Source: Salipaludibacillus daqingensis (GTDB taxonomy: Bacteria > Bacillota > Bacilli > Bacillales > Salisediminibacteriaceae). Taken from it: DNA of 64,000 bases. Where the stretch lies: assembly GCF_029891575.1 (NCBI RefSeq), contig NZ_JARZHF010000002.1:372001-436000 (forward strand), in the 5' to 3' direction. This document shows positions 26,485 to 35,535 of this stretch, in pieces; position 1 is the first letter of the stretch; each line of letters starts with the position of its first letter. Under the pieces are notes generated by a model. The model was not told where the DNA came from. It saw only the letters and a program-made list of their open reading frames with translations, and did no database searches. The position numbers and the translations under genes are program-made.

Positions 26485-26937
26485 ATGTTAACATTTGAAG
26501 AAAAGCTCAGCATTATTGAATCCTATCCAGAACTAGAGAGAAAAGATGTATCTTTAGGAAGAGTTAACTTCCACTATAACAATAGCTCTGTGGATAAAAA
26601 AAATGTCGTATATCATCTCCATCCAAATGGCAATGGTTTTGTTTATGCTGGTGAATTAACTGGTTATGAGACGAATGAAAAAGGAATGGTGAACATCCGA
26701 AATTTCACTGAAAAAGCCCTTCGCAATGTGCTTCAAAATGCGATTACGTCTCTTACTCCTAATGAAGAGGAAGAGATCGGTGAAGAATCTTGGATGAACG
26801 ATAATACACAAGTTCTAACTTTAGTGAAAGAAGGCGAGATGTGGAATGTCTATGCCGACGATTCGTTAGATGGTACGTTTACCACTTATAAAGAAGCGGC
26901 ACAATTTTTAGATGAAGAAGGCTTCTCTAAAATTTAA
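26485..26937 (+). CDS. Conserved hypothetical acidic protein
   Basis: 150 residues behind TTGGAGGCATC. Soluble, acidic, without signal or membrane segments. Visible blocks are MLTFEEKLSIIESYPELERK, YHLHPNGNGFVYAGEL, a linker with NEEEEIGEESW, and a C-terminal strand-rich part ending TYKEAAQFLDEEGF. I do not recognise a named family. It has its own promoter and terminator, so it is a single-gene unit. Confidence 0.7.
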   Translation: MLTFEEKLSIIESYPELERKDVSLGRVNFHYNNSSVDKKNVVYHLHPNGNGFVYAGELTGYETNEKGMVNIRNFTEKALRNVLQNAITSLTPNEEEEIGEESWMNDNTQVLTLVKEGEMWNVYADDSLDGTFTTYKEAAQFLDEEGFSKI

Positions 26938-26951
26938 CTTCTTATAACGTA

Positions 26952-26999
26952 ACATGCCCCTTTTATCTTCATCGATAAAAGGAGCATGTTTTATTTTTT
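26952..26999 (+). terminator. Terminator of the hypothetical acidic protein gene
   Basis: ACATGC-CCTTTTATC pairs with GATAAAAGG-GCATGT (26952-26989), followed by TTTATTTTTT. The A-rich left side lets it also serve the convergent gene. Confidence 0.85.
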
Positions 27000-27021
27000 A
27001 TCATGAAAGTAGTAGTTATGA

Positions 27022-29265
27022 TCATTCGTTTTTACTTTTCATAAAACCAATCTCATCAACCATGACTTTTCCTTTATCACTTGAGAAATATAATGTAATC
27101 CTTTCGAGGTTTTCTAGCTCTATGTTAGGATTTACCTCTTGGAAGGAAGCAAATGGAATTTCATGTGATTGGAAAACTGGCTCCGTTGCTTCACTATATT
27201 TACCATCTCTCATGAGATCTTCAAAATAACGGTTAATAGTAAACTGTGTATGAATTGCCGGGGCAATCTCTTTGAATGTTTCCAAAGATACTCTAGCTGA
27301 TTCACCATCAGTCGTTTCCAGTTTCACATCCAATAATGGGTTCGTTGGAACATCCACTTCTTTTTCTTCTTCGTCAAACTGCCCTTCCATATTCGCTATA
27401 GAAAGAAACACGCTTTCCACGTCATCTGTCAGCTGACTCTCACCATATCCATCAGGAATAAATAACGAATACGTACCTGAATTTTCCCACTCAAAAACCA
27501 TCCCTTTTTTTCGTTTCGTATTCCCAGAGCGATTTATCGATGACTCTATTTCCCAAACATCAAAACCAATTCCCTCAGCCAAAATACCTTGAGATAATTC
27601 TGTTTTACTTTTAGCACTATTAAAGTTAACTAAAGGATGGAACTGATTGTTTTCAAAACGAGTCACATACTGAGTGTTAGGTAACCACTCACTACCATAA
27701 CGGACGTCTCGAAAAAGTGGAATATATTGATCGTTTCCTCCAAGAGTACTTTCAATAAAAGCAGAAATGTACACTTTTGCTACTTCTCTTTGCTCCTCAG
27801 GATCCATCATTTGGTCTCTGTTAAGAAACATTCCACCAGGGAGACGCATATCCATCCTGCCCCAGTCTTTATTAAATTGACTATGATTCGCATCAGCTAT
27901 ATAAACTCCTGCTTTAAAGTGGTCCGAGTCATTAGCAACGGTAACCCTAGAATATTGTCGATCCCCATGATAATTATGAACGTCACCATCTCTTGCACCA
28001 TGGATTGTCAAATAAGAAGCACCATCAAACTCAGGTCTCATATCATCAACTTGACGATCTGTCGGAGCAACACCAATAGCAGCTTGAACATTTATGGCTT
28101 CCATTCCTTTAACTGAATCATCATCTGCAAACCATCGCTCATAATCGGCAACCATTGCAGCTGCCTGTCCTCCACGAGAATGGCCCATTACTGCAACACG
28201 TTGCAAATCTACTTTAGAGTAAAAAGGGGTAGTTGGATCATTGTTAAAATCATCAATCTTTAAAAGATGCTGTAACATCATCCATGCACGAAATCTATAA
28301 TCATCATTGGGAATCCCTGTCCAATTAGAATAATTTAAGAAATTCTGATCAACCGAAATAGCAATATAACCTCTGCTTGCCAAAAGTTCTCCTAAATAAT
28401 CATATCCCGCATCCGAAAAGTTTTCCATTCGATGATTTCCATGAACCATCAGTACGAGTGGAAATACTTCATTACCTTCTGGCATCCATACACGCCCATT
28501 TAAAGGTAGTTCGGTTTCATCAAATCCCCAGAAAAATTTTCTGAACCACTCCCATTCATTCATGACGTCAGATGCATCGACAGAACCAGACAACACGTCC
28601 ACATGGTTTCTAAATTCATCTCTGTGATTATCTGTTCCATTTCCATAGGTAAATGTTTCAACTAAATAATCACCCTTTTCAGCAGGGTTGTCCACAGATA
28701 ATGGTGTGATATACTCTTCTTCACTAAAAGAATTTTCTACTTCAACATTATCAATTTCAGGAGACCAAAAAATCACAAATAATATAATCAAAAGAGGGAA
28801 AGCTGACCATCCAATTTTTTTGCTGCTGCTCCAATGCTTTGATTTCATGATTGTAAATAGCATACCAATACATATAGCAAGAAGAATAGCAACACTTGTG
28901 ATAATCCACGTAAACGTTGTTCCTAAATTCGCTTCTGATAAAATATAATAATGAAGATAAATCGTATATGATAAGCTTCCCACAAATAATCTAGGGATGG
29001 GAAGATACATCAATGATAAAAGGAACCCAACTAAGCCCGTTACACTAAAAAAGAGTAACGTATTGACTAATGTATAAATAAGTAAATCAATAAGTACACC
29101 GAAACCTGTTGGTGTAGCTACCCCTGCATTAAAAACAGCAAAAAGGGTCATCAGCCATAGTGCGAGGACCATCATTTTAACTTTCGAATCATAGGCCGAT
29201 GTTTTAAGCGCTCTTCTTTTCACCCAACTTTGTATTTTTTGTAATTTAGTTAACCGTATTTGCAT
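27022..29265 (-). CDS. Membrane-anchored alpha/beta hydrolase with C-terminal accessory domain
   Basis: 747 residues. The first ~175 hold about five membrane segments. An alpha/beta hydrolase domain follows (about 255-510): oxyanion region VLMVHGNHRM, nucleophile elbow VMGHSRGGQAAA and a likely late His (ADANHSQFN). The last ~200 residues are beta-rich and may be an accessory or carbohydrate-contact domain. PET-hydrolase and dienelactone-hydrolase relatives share the GHSRGG motif; the substrate is unknown. The catalytic domain should face outward. The start is uncertain: GAGGAG lies about 15 nt upstream of the ATG, longer than usual. Confidence 0.7.
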   Translation of the reverse strand: MQIRLTKLQKIQSWVKRRALKTSAYDSKVKMMVLALWLMTLFAVFNAGVATPTGFGVLIDLLIYTLVNTLLFFSVTGLVGFLLSLMYLPIPRLFVGSLSYTIYLHYYILSEANLGTTFTWIITSVAILLAICIGMLFTIMKSKHWSSSKKIGWSAFPLLIILFVIFWSPEIDNVEVENSFSEEEYITPLSVDNPAEKGDYLVETFTYGNGTDNHRDEFRNHVDVLSGSVDASDVMNEWEWFRKFFWGFDETELPLNGRVWMPEGNEVFPLVLMVHGNHRMENFSDAGYDYLGELLASRGYIAISVDQNFLNYSNWTGIPNDDYRFRAWMMLQHLLKIDDFNNDPTTPFYSKVDLQRVAVMGHSRGGQAAAMVADYERWFADDDSVKGMEAINVQAAIGVAPTDRQVDDMRPEFDGASYLTIHGARDGDVHNYHGDRQYSRVTVANDSDHFKAGVYIADANHSQFNKDWGRMDMRLPGGMFLNRDQMMDPEEQREVAKVYISAFIESTLGGNDQYIPLFRDVRYGSEWLPNTQYVTRFENNQFHPLVNFNSAKSKTELSQGILAEGIGFDVWEIESSINRSGNTKRKKGMVFEWENSGTYSLFIPDGYGESQLTDDVESVFLSIANMEGQFDEEEKEVDVPTNPLLDVKLETTDGESARVSLETFKEIAPAIHTQFTINRYFEDLMRDGKYSEATEPVFQSHEIPFASFQEVNPNIELENLERITLYFSSDKGKVMVDEIGFMKSKNE

Positions 29266-29410
29266 GATTCAGTAGATACTCCTCACTATATAGTAAAAGT
29301 TTTCCGAACATATTTGTTGGGAACTTTAATTATATCAGACCTCACCTTATTCTAGCAGATGAATATAGGATCATTTTCAATAAATAGGAATTTATATAAT
29401 TAAACACATT

Positions 29411-29438
29411 AAAAAGAAAAACCACTTTAGAAGTGGTT
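29411..29438 (-). terminator. Terminator of the LysM/GH18 gene
   Basis: AACCACTT (29420-29427) pairs with AAGTGGTT (29431-29438). On the minus strand it is followed by TTTCTTTTT. Confidence 0.8.
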
Positions 29439-29484
29439 GGCGACGTAAACGAATACGTTTGAATATCTTTATATCTTTAAATAC

Positions 29485-30774
29485 CTATATGCGTTTGTTA
29501 ATATTAAAGTTATCTTCAAGGAGAGCCCAGTTTTGTGGGAAATCCCACCCTAAAACCCAATAATATACTCCCTTAACCCCCAACTCTATCACTAGGTCAA
29601 ATTTCGCTTGAATGCTTCGAGCATCTTCAAACCAGACTTCATGTTGGAGTCCTTCTTCATCATAATACGTAAAAAAAGGAGATTGACTTTCTTCATCAAA
29701 TTCAATTGCAGCGTTGTAATTTCGAGCTAACTCTAAAGCCTCTTGATGGTCAATCGCTCTTGCCCTCGTTTCCCCTGCTACAAAGGGAAGCGTCCAATCA
29801 TAACCATACAACGGAACACCCATCATAATTTTTTCAGTAGGCATAACAGTAGACGCATATTCGATTACTCTTCTTACTTCATTGATTGGTGCTACAGCTC
29901 TTGGAGGACCACCTGTCCATCCCCATTCATACGTCATTAAAAATACAAAGTCTGCCACTTCACCATGAAAAGCATAATCATGTCCTTCATAAAGAAGTCC
30001 GGTCATTCCCGGTTCTACTTTTGGTGCTAACGCACTGGAAAGAAGATACCCTCTTTCATCTAACCGAGTTCTCGCTCTTTGCATCAACTGATTATAATTT
30101 TCTCTTAACTCAGCTCCAAGATACTCTAAGTCTAAATCCAAACCTAGATATCCTTTTTCATCCATTATGGCTAAGGCTTCATCTAACATGACATTTTGTA
30201 ATTCTTCGCTTTGAAGAACAGTTCTGGCTAACTCTGTACTGAACGCCCCATCCTCAATATTAGTAATGACCATCAAAGGAACAACTTGATTGTCATATGC
30301 CGTATTAATAACCTCTTGGTCATTTATTGGTGTGAGCGAACCATCTTCATTTAACTCATAGCTGAAAATTTGTACATATGTTAAATACTCTCCTACTCGA
30401 GCTACTTCTTCGGCAGACTCAGCACCTGTTATTTGTAAATCAACATAGGCCCCCACATCAATAGATGGTTTTTGTCTAACCACATCAGGAATAAACAATC
30501 GACTTCCTACAGGCATAAATGAAGGATTATTCATATAGTTCATTCTAAGTAGCGAGTCAACGGAAACTTTATTTTTTTCACTTACCTTCCAAATATCATC
30601 CCCTCGTTGTAATTCATGGACTCTTCCTTGCACAGGTATAAGTAACGACTGACCTAAAACAAGTTGAGTGTCTTCAGCTAATTGATTAACCGCAGCGATA
30701 TCTTGATATGGCACTCCATAATTTTGCTGCAACAACCATAAGTTATCACCTTGAGCAACAACGTGTATTTGCAA
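29485..30774 (-). CDS. LysM-GH18 spore peptidoglycan hydrolase (SleL/YaaH-like)
   Basis: 429 residues from TTG 30774, directly behind GGAGGGGA; the longer frame to 30834 places that SD inside the coding region. Two LysM repeats come first (IHVVAQGDNLWLLQQNYGVP and HELQRGDDIWKVSEKNKVS), then a GH18 barrel. The catalytic DLDLE (in GYLGLDLDLEYLG) supplies the DxDxE acid. SleL-type enzymes are N-acetylglucosaminidases acting on cortex fragments during spore germination. There is no signal peptide, as in SleL/YaaH, which reach the spore coat from the mother cell. Confidence 0.88.
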   Translation of the reverse strand: MQIHVVAQGDNLWLLQQNYGVPYQDIAAVNQLAEDTQLVLGQSLLIPVQGRVHELQRGDDIWKVSEKNKVSVDSLLRMNYMNNPSFMPVGSRLFIPDVVRQKPSIDVGAYVDLQITGAESAEEVARVGEYLTYVQIFSYELNEDGSLTPINDQEVINTAYDNQVVPLMVITNIEDGAFSTELARTVLQSEELQNVMLDEALAIMDEKGYLGLDLDLEYLGAELRENYNQLMQRARTRLDERGYLLSSALAPKVEPGMTGLLYEGHDYAFHGEVADFVFLMTYEWGWTGGPPRAVAPINEVRRVIEYASTVMPTEKIMMGVPLYGYDWTLPFVAGETRARAIDHQEALELARNYNAAIEFDEESQSPFFTYYDEEGLQHEVWFEDARSIQAKFDLVIELGVKGVYYWVLGWDFPQNWALLEDNFNINKRI

Positions 30775-31103
30775 AAAATCCCCTCCCTCGTTCTGACCAT
30801 AGTTCTCTTCTAGGACTATATTCTGCCATTTCATATTTATGAATCTTAATAATCTAACAGATTCCTATTGAAAACCCATACTTATCTTCAAGATTAGATA
30901 TTCTCAGTGATAAATAATCTATATTTGTTTTGCTAATTATTTAGATATTGGACACAGTAAGAATAAAGACAATTTAAAAGGACCGTTAACTTTTAGAAAT
31001 GAAAGCCATACAACAAAGTGTGATAACAGAGTCGATTCAAAAAATAGAATGAGAATCTAATCGGACTAATTAAAGTACAATATTCTAAGGAGGATAAATC
31101 ACG
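30775..31103. other. Intergenic region, divergent promoters
   Basis: 329 bp between the LysM/GH18 gene (minus) and the polysaccharide deacetylase gene (plus). AT-rich, presumably holding both promoters; I could not assign a sigma-A or sporulation-sigma promoter with confidence, and no ORF, hairpin or repeat stands out. Confidence 0.5.
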
Positions 31104-32198
31104 GTGAGTATGTTCATATTTATTAAAAAGCATAAAAATTATTTAGGAAAAATGTTGTTATTGCTTTTCATCTTTAGCGTTATGACTATTGGAACAGATG
31201 TAATTGAAGCAAAAGAATCTTCCGTATCGGAAGCTCATGTATATGTCGATGAGACCCCAATCCAAACAAACTATGCATTACGAGACGGTCATTTATTAGT
31301 TCCCGCTATATTTTTCAAAGAGACTGGCTCACTCGTTGATTGGAACGAAAAATATGACTCCATTGTATTTCGGTTAGGTGATATTTCTTTTGCACACCCA
31401 ACGGGATCAAACGTCATTGATATTAAAAAAAATAATAATTGGGAACGTGAACAACTTTCTGTTGCTTCTATTCATATCGATGGCCAAACCTTCGTTCCAC
31501 TCAATGATATTGCAAAGTATTTAGATCTTAATGTCAGCTATCATGAAGACATCAAAAAAACATTCATTCAAAATCCCGAACCTCGAACGGTATCAAGCAT
31601 CGGTTCTGGTGATGGGGAACAAAAACAAGTAGCTTTAACCTTTGATGATGGCCCGGACATTTTGTATACGACTCAAATATTAGAGATTCTTAAAGAAAAA
31701 GGTGTTCCTGCTACTTTTTTTGTTGTTGGTCAGCAAGTGGAAAAACACCCAGAAATGATGAAGAGGATTGTTGACGAGGGTCATGCATTCGGAAATCACA
31801 GCTTTACTCATTCTTTATTCCCAGACATTCAATCGAGCGATGTCCAAAATGAATTAAGACAAACTCAAGATATTATTTCTGATACAGTTGGTCGGCAGTC
31901 GGACTTATTTAGACCTCCGTTCGGTGCACTGACACGAGCTGATGAAGAATTAATTCATCGAATCGGATTCCGGTCTATCATGTGGTCAGTTGATACAATG
32001 GATTGGTCAGGTCTTTCTGGTGATGAAATTTATTCAACGGTGATCAATGAGATCTCACCAGGTGGAATTGTTCTTCAACATAATATCGATTGGAACCCGG
32101 AGAATTTAAAAGGAACTGTCGATGCCTTACCAAAAATCATTGATGAACTTCAAAGGCAAGGTTATACTTTTGTAACGATACAAACATTATTAGAATAA
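31104..32198 (+). CDS. Polysaccharide deacetylase with N-terminal copper amine oxidase-like domain
   Basis: 364 residues from GTG 31104 behind AAGGAGGA. A signal anchor (MLLLLFIFSVMTIGTDVIEA) is followed by a copper-amine-oxidase N-like domain (about 45-155, DGHLLVPAIFFKETG), then a NodB domain. NodB motifs are all present: TFDDGPD, HSFTH (metal His), RPPFG, DTMDWSG and LQH. The enzyme should be exported and remove acetyl groups from peptidoglycan or chitin-like polymer. The stalk domain probably binds the wall. Single gene with a terminator at 32313. Confidence 0.9.
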   Translation: MSMFIFIKKHKNYLGKMLLLLFIFSVMTIGTDVIEAKESSVSEAHVYVDETPIQTNYALRDGHLLVPAIFFKETGSLVDWNEKYDSIVFRLGDISFAHPTGSNVIDIKKNNNWEREQLSVASIHIDGQTFVPLNDIAKYLDLNVSYHEDIKKTFIQNPEPRTVSSIGSGDGEQKQVALTFDDGPDILYTTQILEILKEKGVPATFFVVGQQVEKHPEMMKRIVDEGHAFGNHSFTHSLFPDIQSSDVQNELRQTQDIISDTVGRQSDLFRPPFGALTRADEELIHRIGFRSIMWSVDTMDWSGLSGDEIYSTVINEISPGGIVLQHNIDWNPENLKGTVDALPKIIDELQRQGYTFVTIQTLLE

Positions 32199-32312
32199 CT
32201 ATCGGTGAACTTTTTTAACAAGGAGAAGCAAAAGTAAAAGGGGAAATTTTATATTAATGGAAGGGAAAGCATTTTCTTTTGATGTTTTACCATCAACTTC
32301 TATAATAACGTC

Positions 32313-32347
32313 AAAAAACAGTGTGCATTCTCTGCACACTGTTTTTA
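32313..32347. terminator. Bidirectional terminator
   Basis: AAACAGTGTGCA (32317-32328 region) pairs with TGCACACTGTTT (32333-32344). A-rich and T-rich flanks serve both the deacetylase gene and the convergent NlpC/P60 gene. Confidence 0.85.
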
Positions 32348-32353
32348 TTATGA

Positions 32354-33742
32354 CTAGTTAACTCTTACTACTACACCTCTGAAATTATCTGCCCAGTATC
32401 CACTATTCATGCTAGCAATTGCAACACCTGTAGAGCTTTGAGAACCGATGAACTGTCCTCCACCTAAGTAGATGGCTACATGTCCATTTGTTTTGTAAGT
32501 GTCAAAGAACACAAGGTCTCCAGGTCGCGCTTCGCTATAAGAAATACGTTGACCAGCGTTTACTAATCCATCTGTACTATAAGGTAAGCTTTTACCAACT
32601 TGAGAGAAGGACCATGCAACGAATCCCGAACAATCAAATCTACCATTAGCTACGTCATAAGAACTTCGGCCACCACCGAATACATAAGTAGAATTACCGA
32701 AATACTTTCTTCCTACTTGCGTGACTGCCCCGCCACTAGAAGAAGTTGATGCTGTAGTTGATTGACTTGTCGAAGAATCACTACTCGAACTTGAAGTTGT
32801 GTTTGAACTTGAACTCGAGCTTGAACTTGAGCTTGAACTCGAGGTTGAACTTGAAGAACTATTGCTGCTGCTTGAGTTATCATTAGAACTTGACGAGTTT
32901 TCACTTGTCGATTGGCTTTGTTGTTCCGCAATTACTCTTTCTTCTTCTTCTTGACGCTCTTGCTCTTCCGCTTGGCGCTGTTGTTCCGCTTCTATTCTAG
33001 CTTGAATATCTGCTCGATCAGATTGCAAGTTTTCATCTTGTTTTACTAGTTCTTCCATCATTTCTTCCGTTTGCTTTTCTTTCGAAACTAGTTCTGCTTT
33101 AAGTTCATCATTCTGATCTTGTTGACCTTTAAGATGTTTATGCATTCCTTCCATCTCTGTTAAGATGTCATTTAGTTCATCTAATTTATTCTCAACCTTT
33201 TCTTGCTTCTCTTCTAACTCTATTTGATTTTTTTCTAGTTTTTCAATAAACTCATTATCAGCTTGAGCAATTCTTGAAATTGTAAACACTCGGCTCACAA
33301 AGTCACTGAAACTTTCAGAACCTAAAATAACTTCTAAGTATTTAGCATTACCGCCTTGTTTTTGATAGGCATTTGCACGATCTTTAAGTAAGTTAAATCG
33401 TCTTTCTATATCTTCCTCTAATTCATTAATTTCTACTTCCATTTTTTCGATTTCTTCATTTCTAGTAGAAATATCTTCTTCTGTTTCTTCCATTTTTGAT
33501 TTATTATCAGCAATTCCTTGATCTACTCGTGCAATTTGATCATTAATTTCATCAATTTCAGTTAAGATATCCGATAATTCTTGTTCAGCTTCTGACAAAT
33601 TAGATTGTACTTCTGATAATTCAGATTCAATTTCAACTTTCTCATTTTCTAAATCACTTGTCGCTCCTGCCAACCCTGCTGGAAAAAATAATACCCCTGT
33701 CATTCCTAAAACGATCATAAGTCCTACTAATTTTTTCTTCAC
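32354..33742 (-). CDS. CwlO-like peptidoglycan DL-endopeptidase (coiled coil + NlpC/P60)
   Basis: 462 residues from GTG 33742 (SD AAGGTGGGG). A signal peptide (ending AGLAGA) is followed by a long coiled coil (about 30-270) like CwlO, which contacts FtsEX. Next is a linker of roughly 60 mostly Ser residues, then an NlpC/P60 domain with catalytic RFDCSGF, GHVAIYLGGG (His) and a C-terminal polar residue. It cuts D-Glu-meso-DAP bonds in the wall to permit elongation. The Ser linker is encoded by tandem six-base units (32806-32862), so its length may vary between strains. No second hydrolase is adjacent. Confidence 0.9.
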   Translation of the reverse strand: MKKKLVGLMIVLGMTGVLFFPAGLAGATSDLENEKVEIESELSEVQSNLSEAEQELSDILTEIDEINDQIARVDQGIADNKSKMEETEEDISTRNEEIEKMEVEINELEEDIERRFNLLKDRANAYQKQGGNAKYLEVILGSESFSDFVSRVFTISRIAQADNEFIEKLEKNQIELEEKQEKVENKLDELNDILTEMEGMHKHLKGQQDQNDELKAELVSKEKQTEEMMEELVKQDENLQSDRADIQARIEAEQQRQAEEQERQEEEERVIAEQQSQSTSENSSSSNDNSSSSNSSSSSTSSSSSSSSSSSSSNTTSSSSSDSSTSQSTTASTSSSGGAVTQVGRKYFGNSTYVFGGGRSSYDVANGRFDCSGFVAWSFSQVGKSLPYSTDGLVNAGQRISYSEARPGDLVFFDTYKTNGHVAIYLGGGQFIGSQSSTGVAIASMNSGYWADNFRGVVVRVN

Positions 33743-34011
33743 AAATACCCCACCTTAATCTCTAATCATTCTAATGTCCCATTATCTTAAGTTACATCTA
33801 TATAATTCTATGTTTTTATGTATATTCTTGGTGAAAAATGATAGATATATGACTCACTAGGTAGAATAGTACCATTATAAAATCACAGGAATATGATAAT
33901 CATGTTACAAAAACATTTCAATTTGTATTTTTAGAGAATTTGTGTCTGTTATCAGAATTTTCTAAACGGGATTTTTTATCTTTTTTTATCATTCTTTTGT
34001 ATGATATCTGC
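33743..34011. other. Upstream region of the cwlO-like gene
   Basis: AT-rich 5-prime region carrying the promoter and leader of the cwlO-like gene. I looked for WalR half-sites (TGTWAH) and found TGTAAC twice (near 33790 and 33905 on the minus strand) but no direct repeat at the right spacing. No ORF with an SD is present. Confidence 0.4.
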
Positions 34012-34042
34012 AAAAAAAAGAACAAGCCTTTGCTCGTCCTCT
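34012..34042 (-). terminator. Terminator after the P-loop protein gene
   Basis: Minus-strand GGACGAGC pairs (with G-U pairs) with GCTTGTTC, followed by eight T residues. Confidence 0.75.
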
Positions 34043-34099
34043 TCTATTTATATACTATGAAATTCTCTTCTAAATCAGACAGTCTTGGGTTCTTAATCT

Positions 34100-35188
34100 T
34101 TAAGACCTTTTGTTTCTCAGTGATCGTACAAAAACCTCTTCAAGTAATTTATCTCGTTTATGCATCGATATACTATTATTAAATCTTTGTTCCCATTCTT
34201 CGTTTAATTTGTTTGCCTGAACTAAATATTCTGCTCCTTTTTTCATAAATGATTTGTAACGATCTGTTAAAATTTCAATTGCTTTACCATATTTTTCATC
34301 CGTATAAGGTTCGACAGCCTCTTCATAAATATCTATTAATATATCACCTTCTCTTTCGGGAAAATATTCATGAGGAGGAGTACTGTCAAATGCGCAAAAT
34401 CCTATCTCTCTAGCTACAACCATATCAATACTTTCAGGATCAAAACCGCAATGATAAAGTTCAACATTATAGCCTTTCTTACTAACTTCATCTGCCACTT
34501 TTTTCAACAACGTAGATTTCCCTGTTCCTGCTCTCCCTTTTATAAGCCATCTTTTATGACAATCGGTCGTTAATTGTGGTATAAAATCCACCATGCCTTT
34601 AGGTGTGACAGCTCCAAAAAAACGATGCTTTATAACTGCTTTTTTTGTCAATTCCTTTCCCTCACTTAACCAGTCTTTTGTCATACGTTGAGCTAATTTG
34701 TTAAGCTTATGAAAATCCATATTATTAATATATATCTCTTCTAGACCATCGTGTACATACAACCCCTTTTTAAATGATACATGAGCATTTTGGAAAGCGA
34801 TGTTCATTCTTTCATTAACAAGTTTCTTACTTTCCTTTTCAATCATTTGTGCTTCTTGATTCAATTCAGCATCTAGATCTAGTTTTTTTATGATTGTACC
34901 TTGAAACTCTAGTTTGAGTAGGTCCCCGTCATATATAGCAATGCTCAGTTCTCGATTGATCACACAATCTATGCCATTTTTAATGGAGGAGCTATGAATA
35001 ATTTCAACATCAAAACCTTCTTTCGTCCACTTGTTAGCCATTTCTTTCATGAAGTCTGTTTTAATGGACGGGATTTTTCCATTACATACGATACCTTGGC
35101 GAATTGATTGTAAATTAGATGAGTAGAAATGATAAAACCCTTTTGCCGTATGGTCCCCTGCAAAGTAATCCAACTGTTTAGCTGCCAT
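34100..35188 (-). CDS. P-loop nucleotide-binding protein, PRK06851-like, with one degenerate half
   Basis: 362 residues from ATG 35188, nine bases after AAGGAG; earlier ATGs lie before or too near the SD. Two tandem NTPase-like halves can be seen. In the second half Walker A is intact (KGRAGTGKSTLLKK, about 220-235). The matching position in the first half reads CNGKIPSIKTDFMKEMA, lacking the GxxGxGK(S/T) pattern, so only one site should bind nucleotide. Each half ends in a similar VEL/VEI-H-D motif (VEIIHSSSIKNGIDCV; VELYHCGFDPESIDMV). Function is unknown. Transcribed alone. Confidence 0.7.
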   Translation of the reverse strand: MAAKQLDYFAGDHTAKGFYHFYSSNLQSIRQGIVCNGKIPSIKTDFMKEMANKWTKEGFDVEIIHSSSIKNGIDCVINRELSIAIYDGDLLKLEFQGTIIKKLDLDAELNQEAQMIEKESKKLVNERMNIAFQNAHVSFKKGLYVHDGLEEIYINNMDFHKLNKLAQRMTKDWLSEGKELTKKAVIKHRFFGAVTPKGMVDFIPQLTTDCHKRWLIKGRAGTGKSTLLKKVADEVSKKGYNVELYHCGFDPESIDMVVAREIGFCAFDSTPPHEYFPEREGDILIDIYEEAVEPYTDEKYGKAIEILTDRYKSFMKKGAEYLVQANKLNEEWEQRFNNSISMHKRDKLLEEVFVRSLRNKRS

Positions 35189-35304
35189 ATGCATGCACTC
35201 CTTTTTCAAATAAAATTTCCATTGGTGTATTAGCCTATGCAACAACTATCAACTGGTGATGATCAATACGCCATTTCTCCCGTTCCCTAGGATTAATAAA
35301 ACAC

Positions 35305-35341
35305 AAAAAAACAACAAGATAAAGATATTCTCGTTGTTTTT
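35305..35341. terminator. Terminator near the 44-residue protein gene
   Basis: Minus-strand AAAACAACGAGA pairs with TCTTGTTGTTTT (one G-U), followed by TTTG. It ends the small gene at 35365. Confidence 0.75.
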
Positions 35342-35364
35342 TATTGACGACTAATTTTTAAATG

Positions 35365-35499
35365 TTATGCTGATTTCTTTTTCTTCTTTAAGAACAATTC
35401 TCTTCGACGTTTCATCCCCTTTGTAATATAACAACCTTTAAAACTTCGAGGTTCATAAGAAGCAACAAAGGCTTTTTCTTCATATTGAAATTTCGACAT
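35365..35499 (-). CDS. Small basic protein, 44 residues
   Basis: ATG 35499 to TAA 35365, with GAGGT 10 nt upstream. The product begins [20 protein letters not shown] and continues [16 protein letters not shown] with a Lys-rich tail. A terminator follows 24 bp after the stop. Codon use and the SD support a real gene. I do not recognise the family; the basic tail could bind nucleic acid, but nothing in the sequence proves it. It lies between the P-loop gene and trhO. Confidence 0.65.
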   Translation of the reverse strand: MSKFQYEEKAFVASYEPRSFKGCYITKGMKRRRELFLKKKKKSA

Positions 35500-35535
35500 G
35501 ATTCAAGAACCTCATTTGAAGCTATTCATAATCCA

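Noticed and set aside
32713-32931. 72-codon reverse ORF inside the Ser-rich linker
   Set aside because: It is the other frame of the six-base repeats in the cwlO-like gene.
33940-34182. 80-codon plus-strand ORF
   Set aside because: It overlaps the P-loop gene and its terminator and has no SD.
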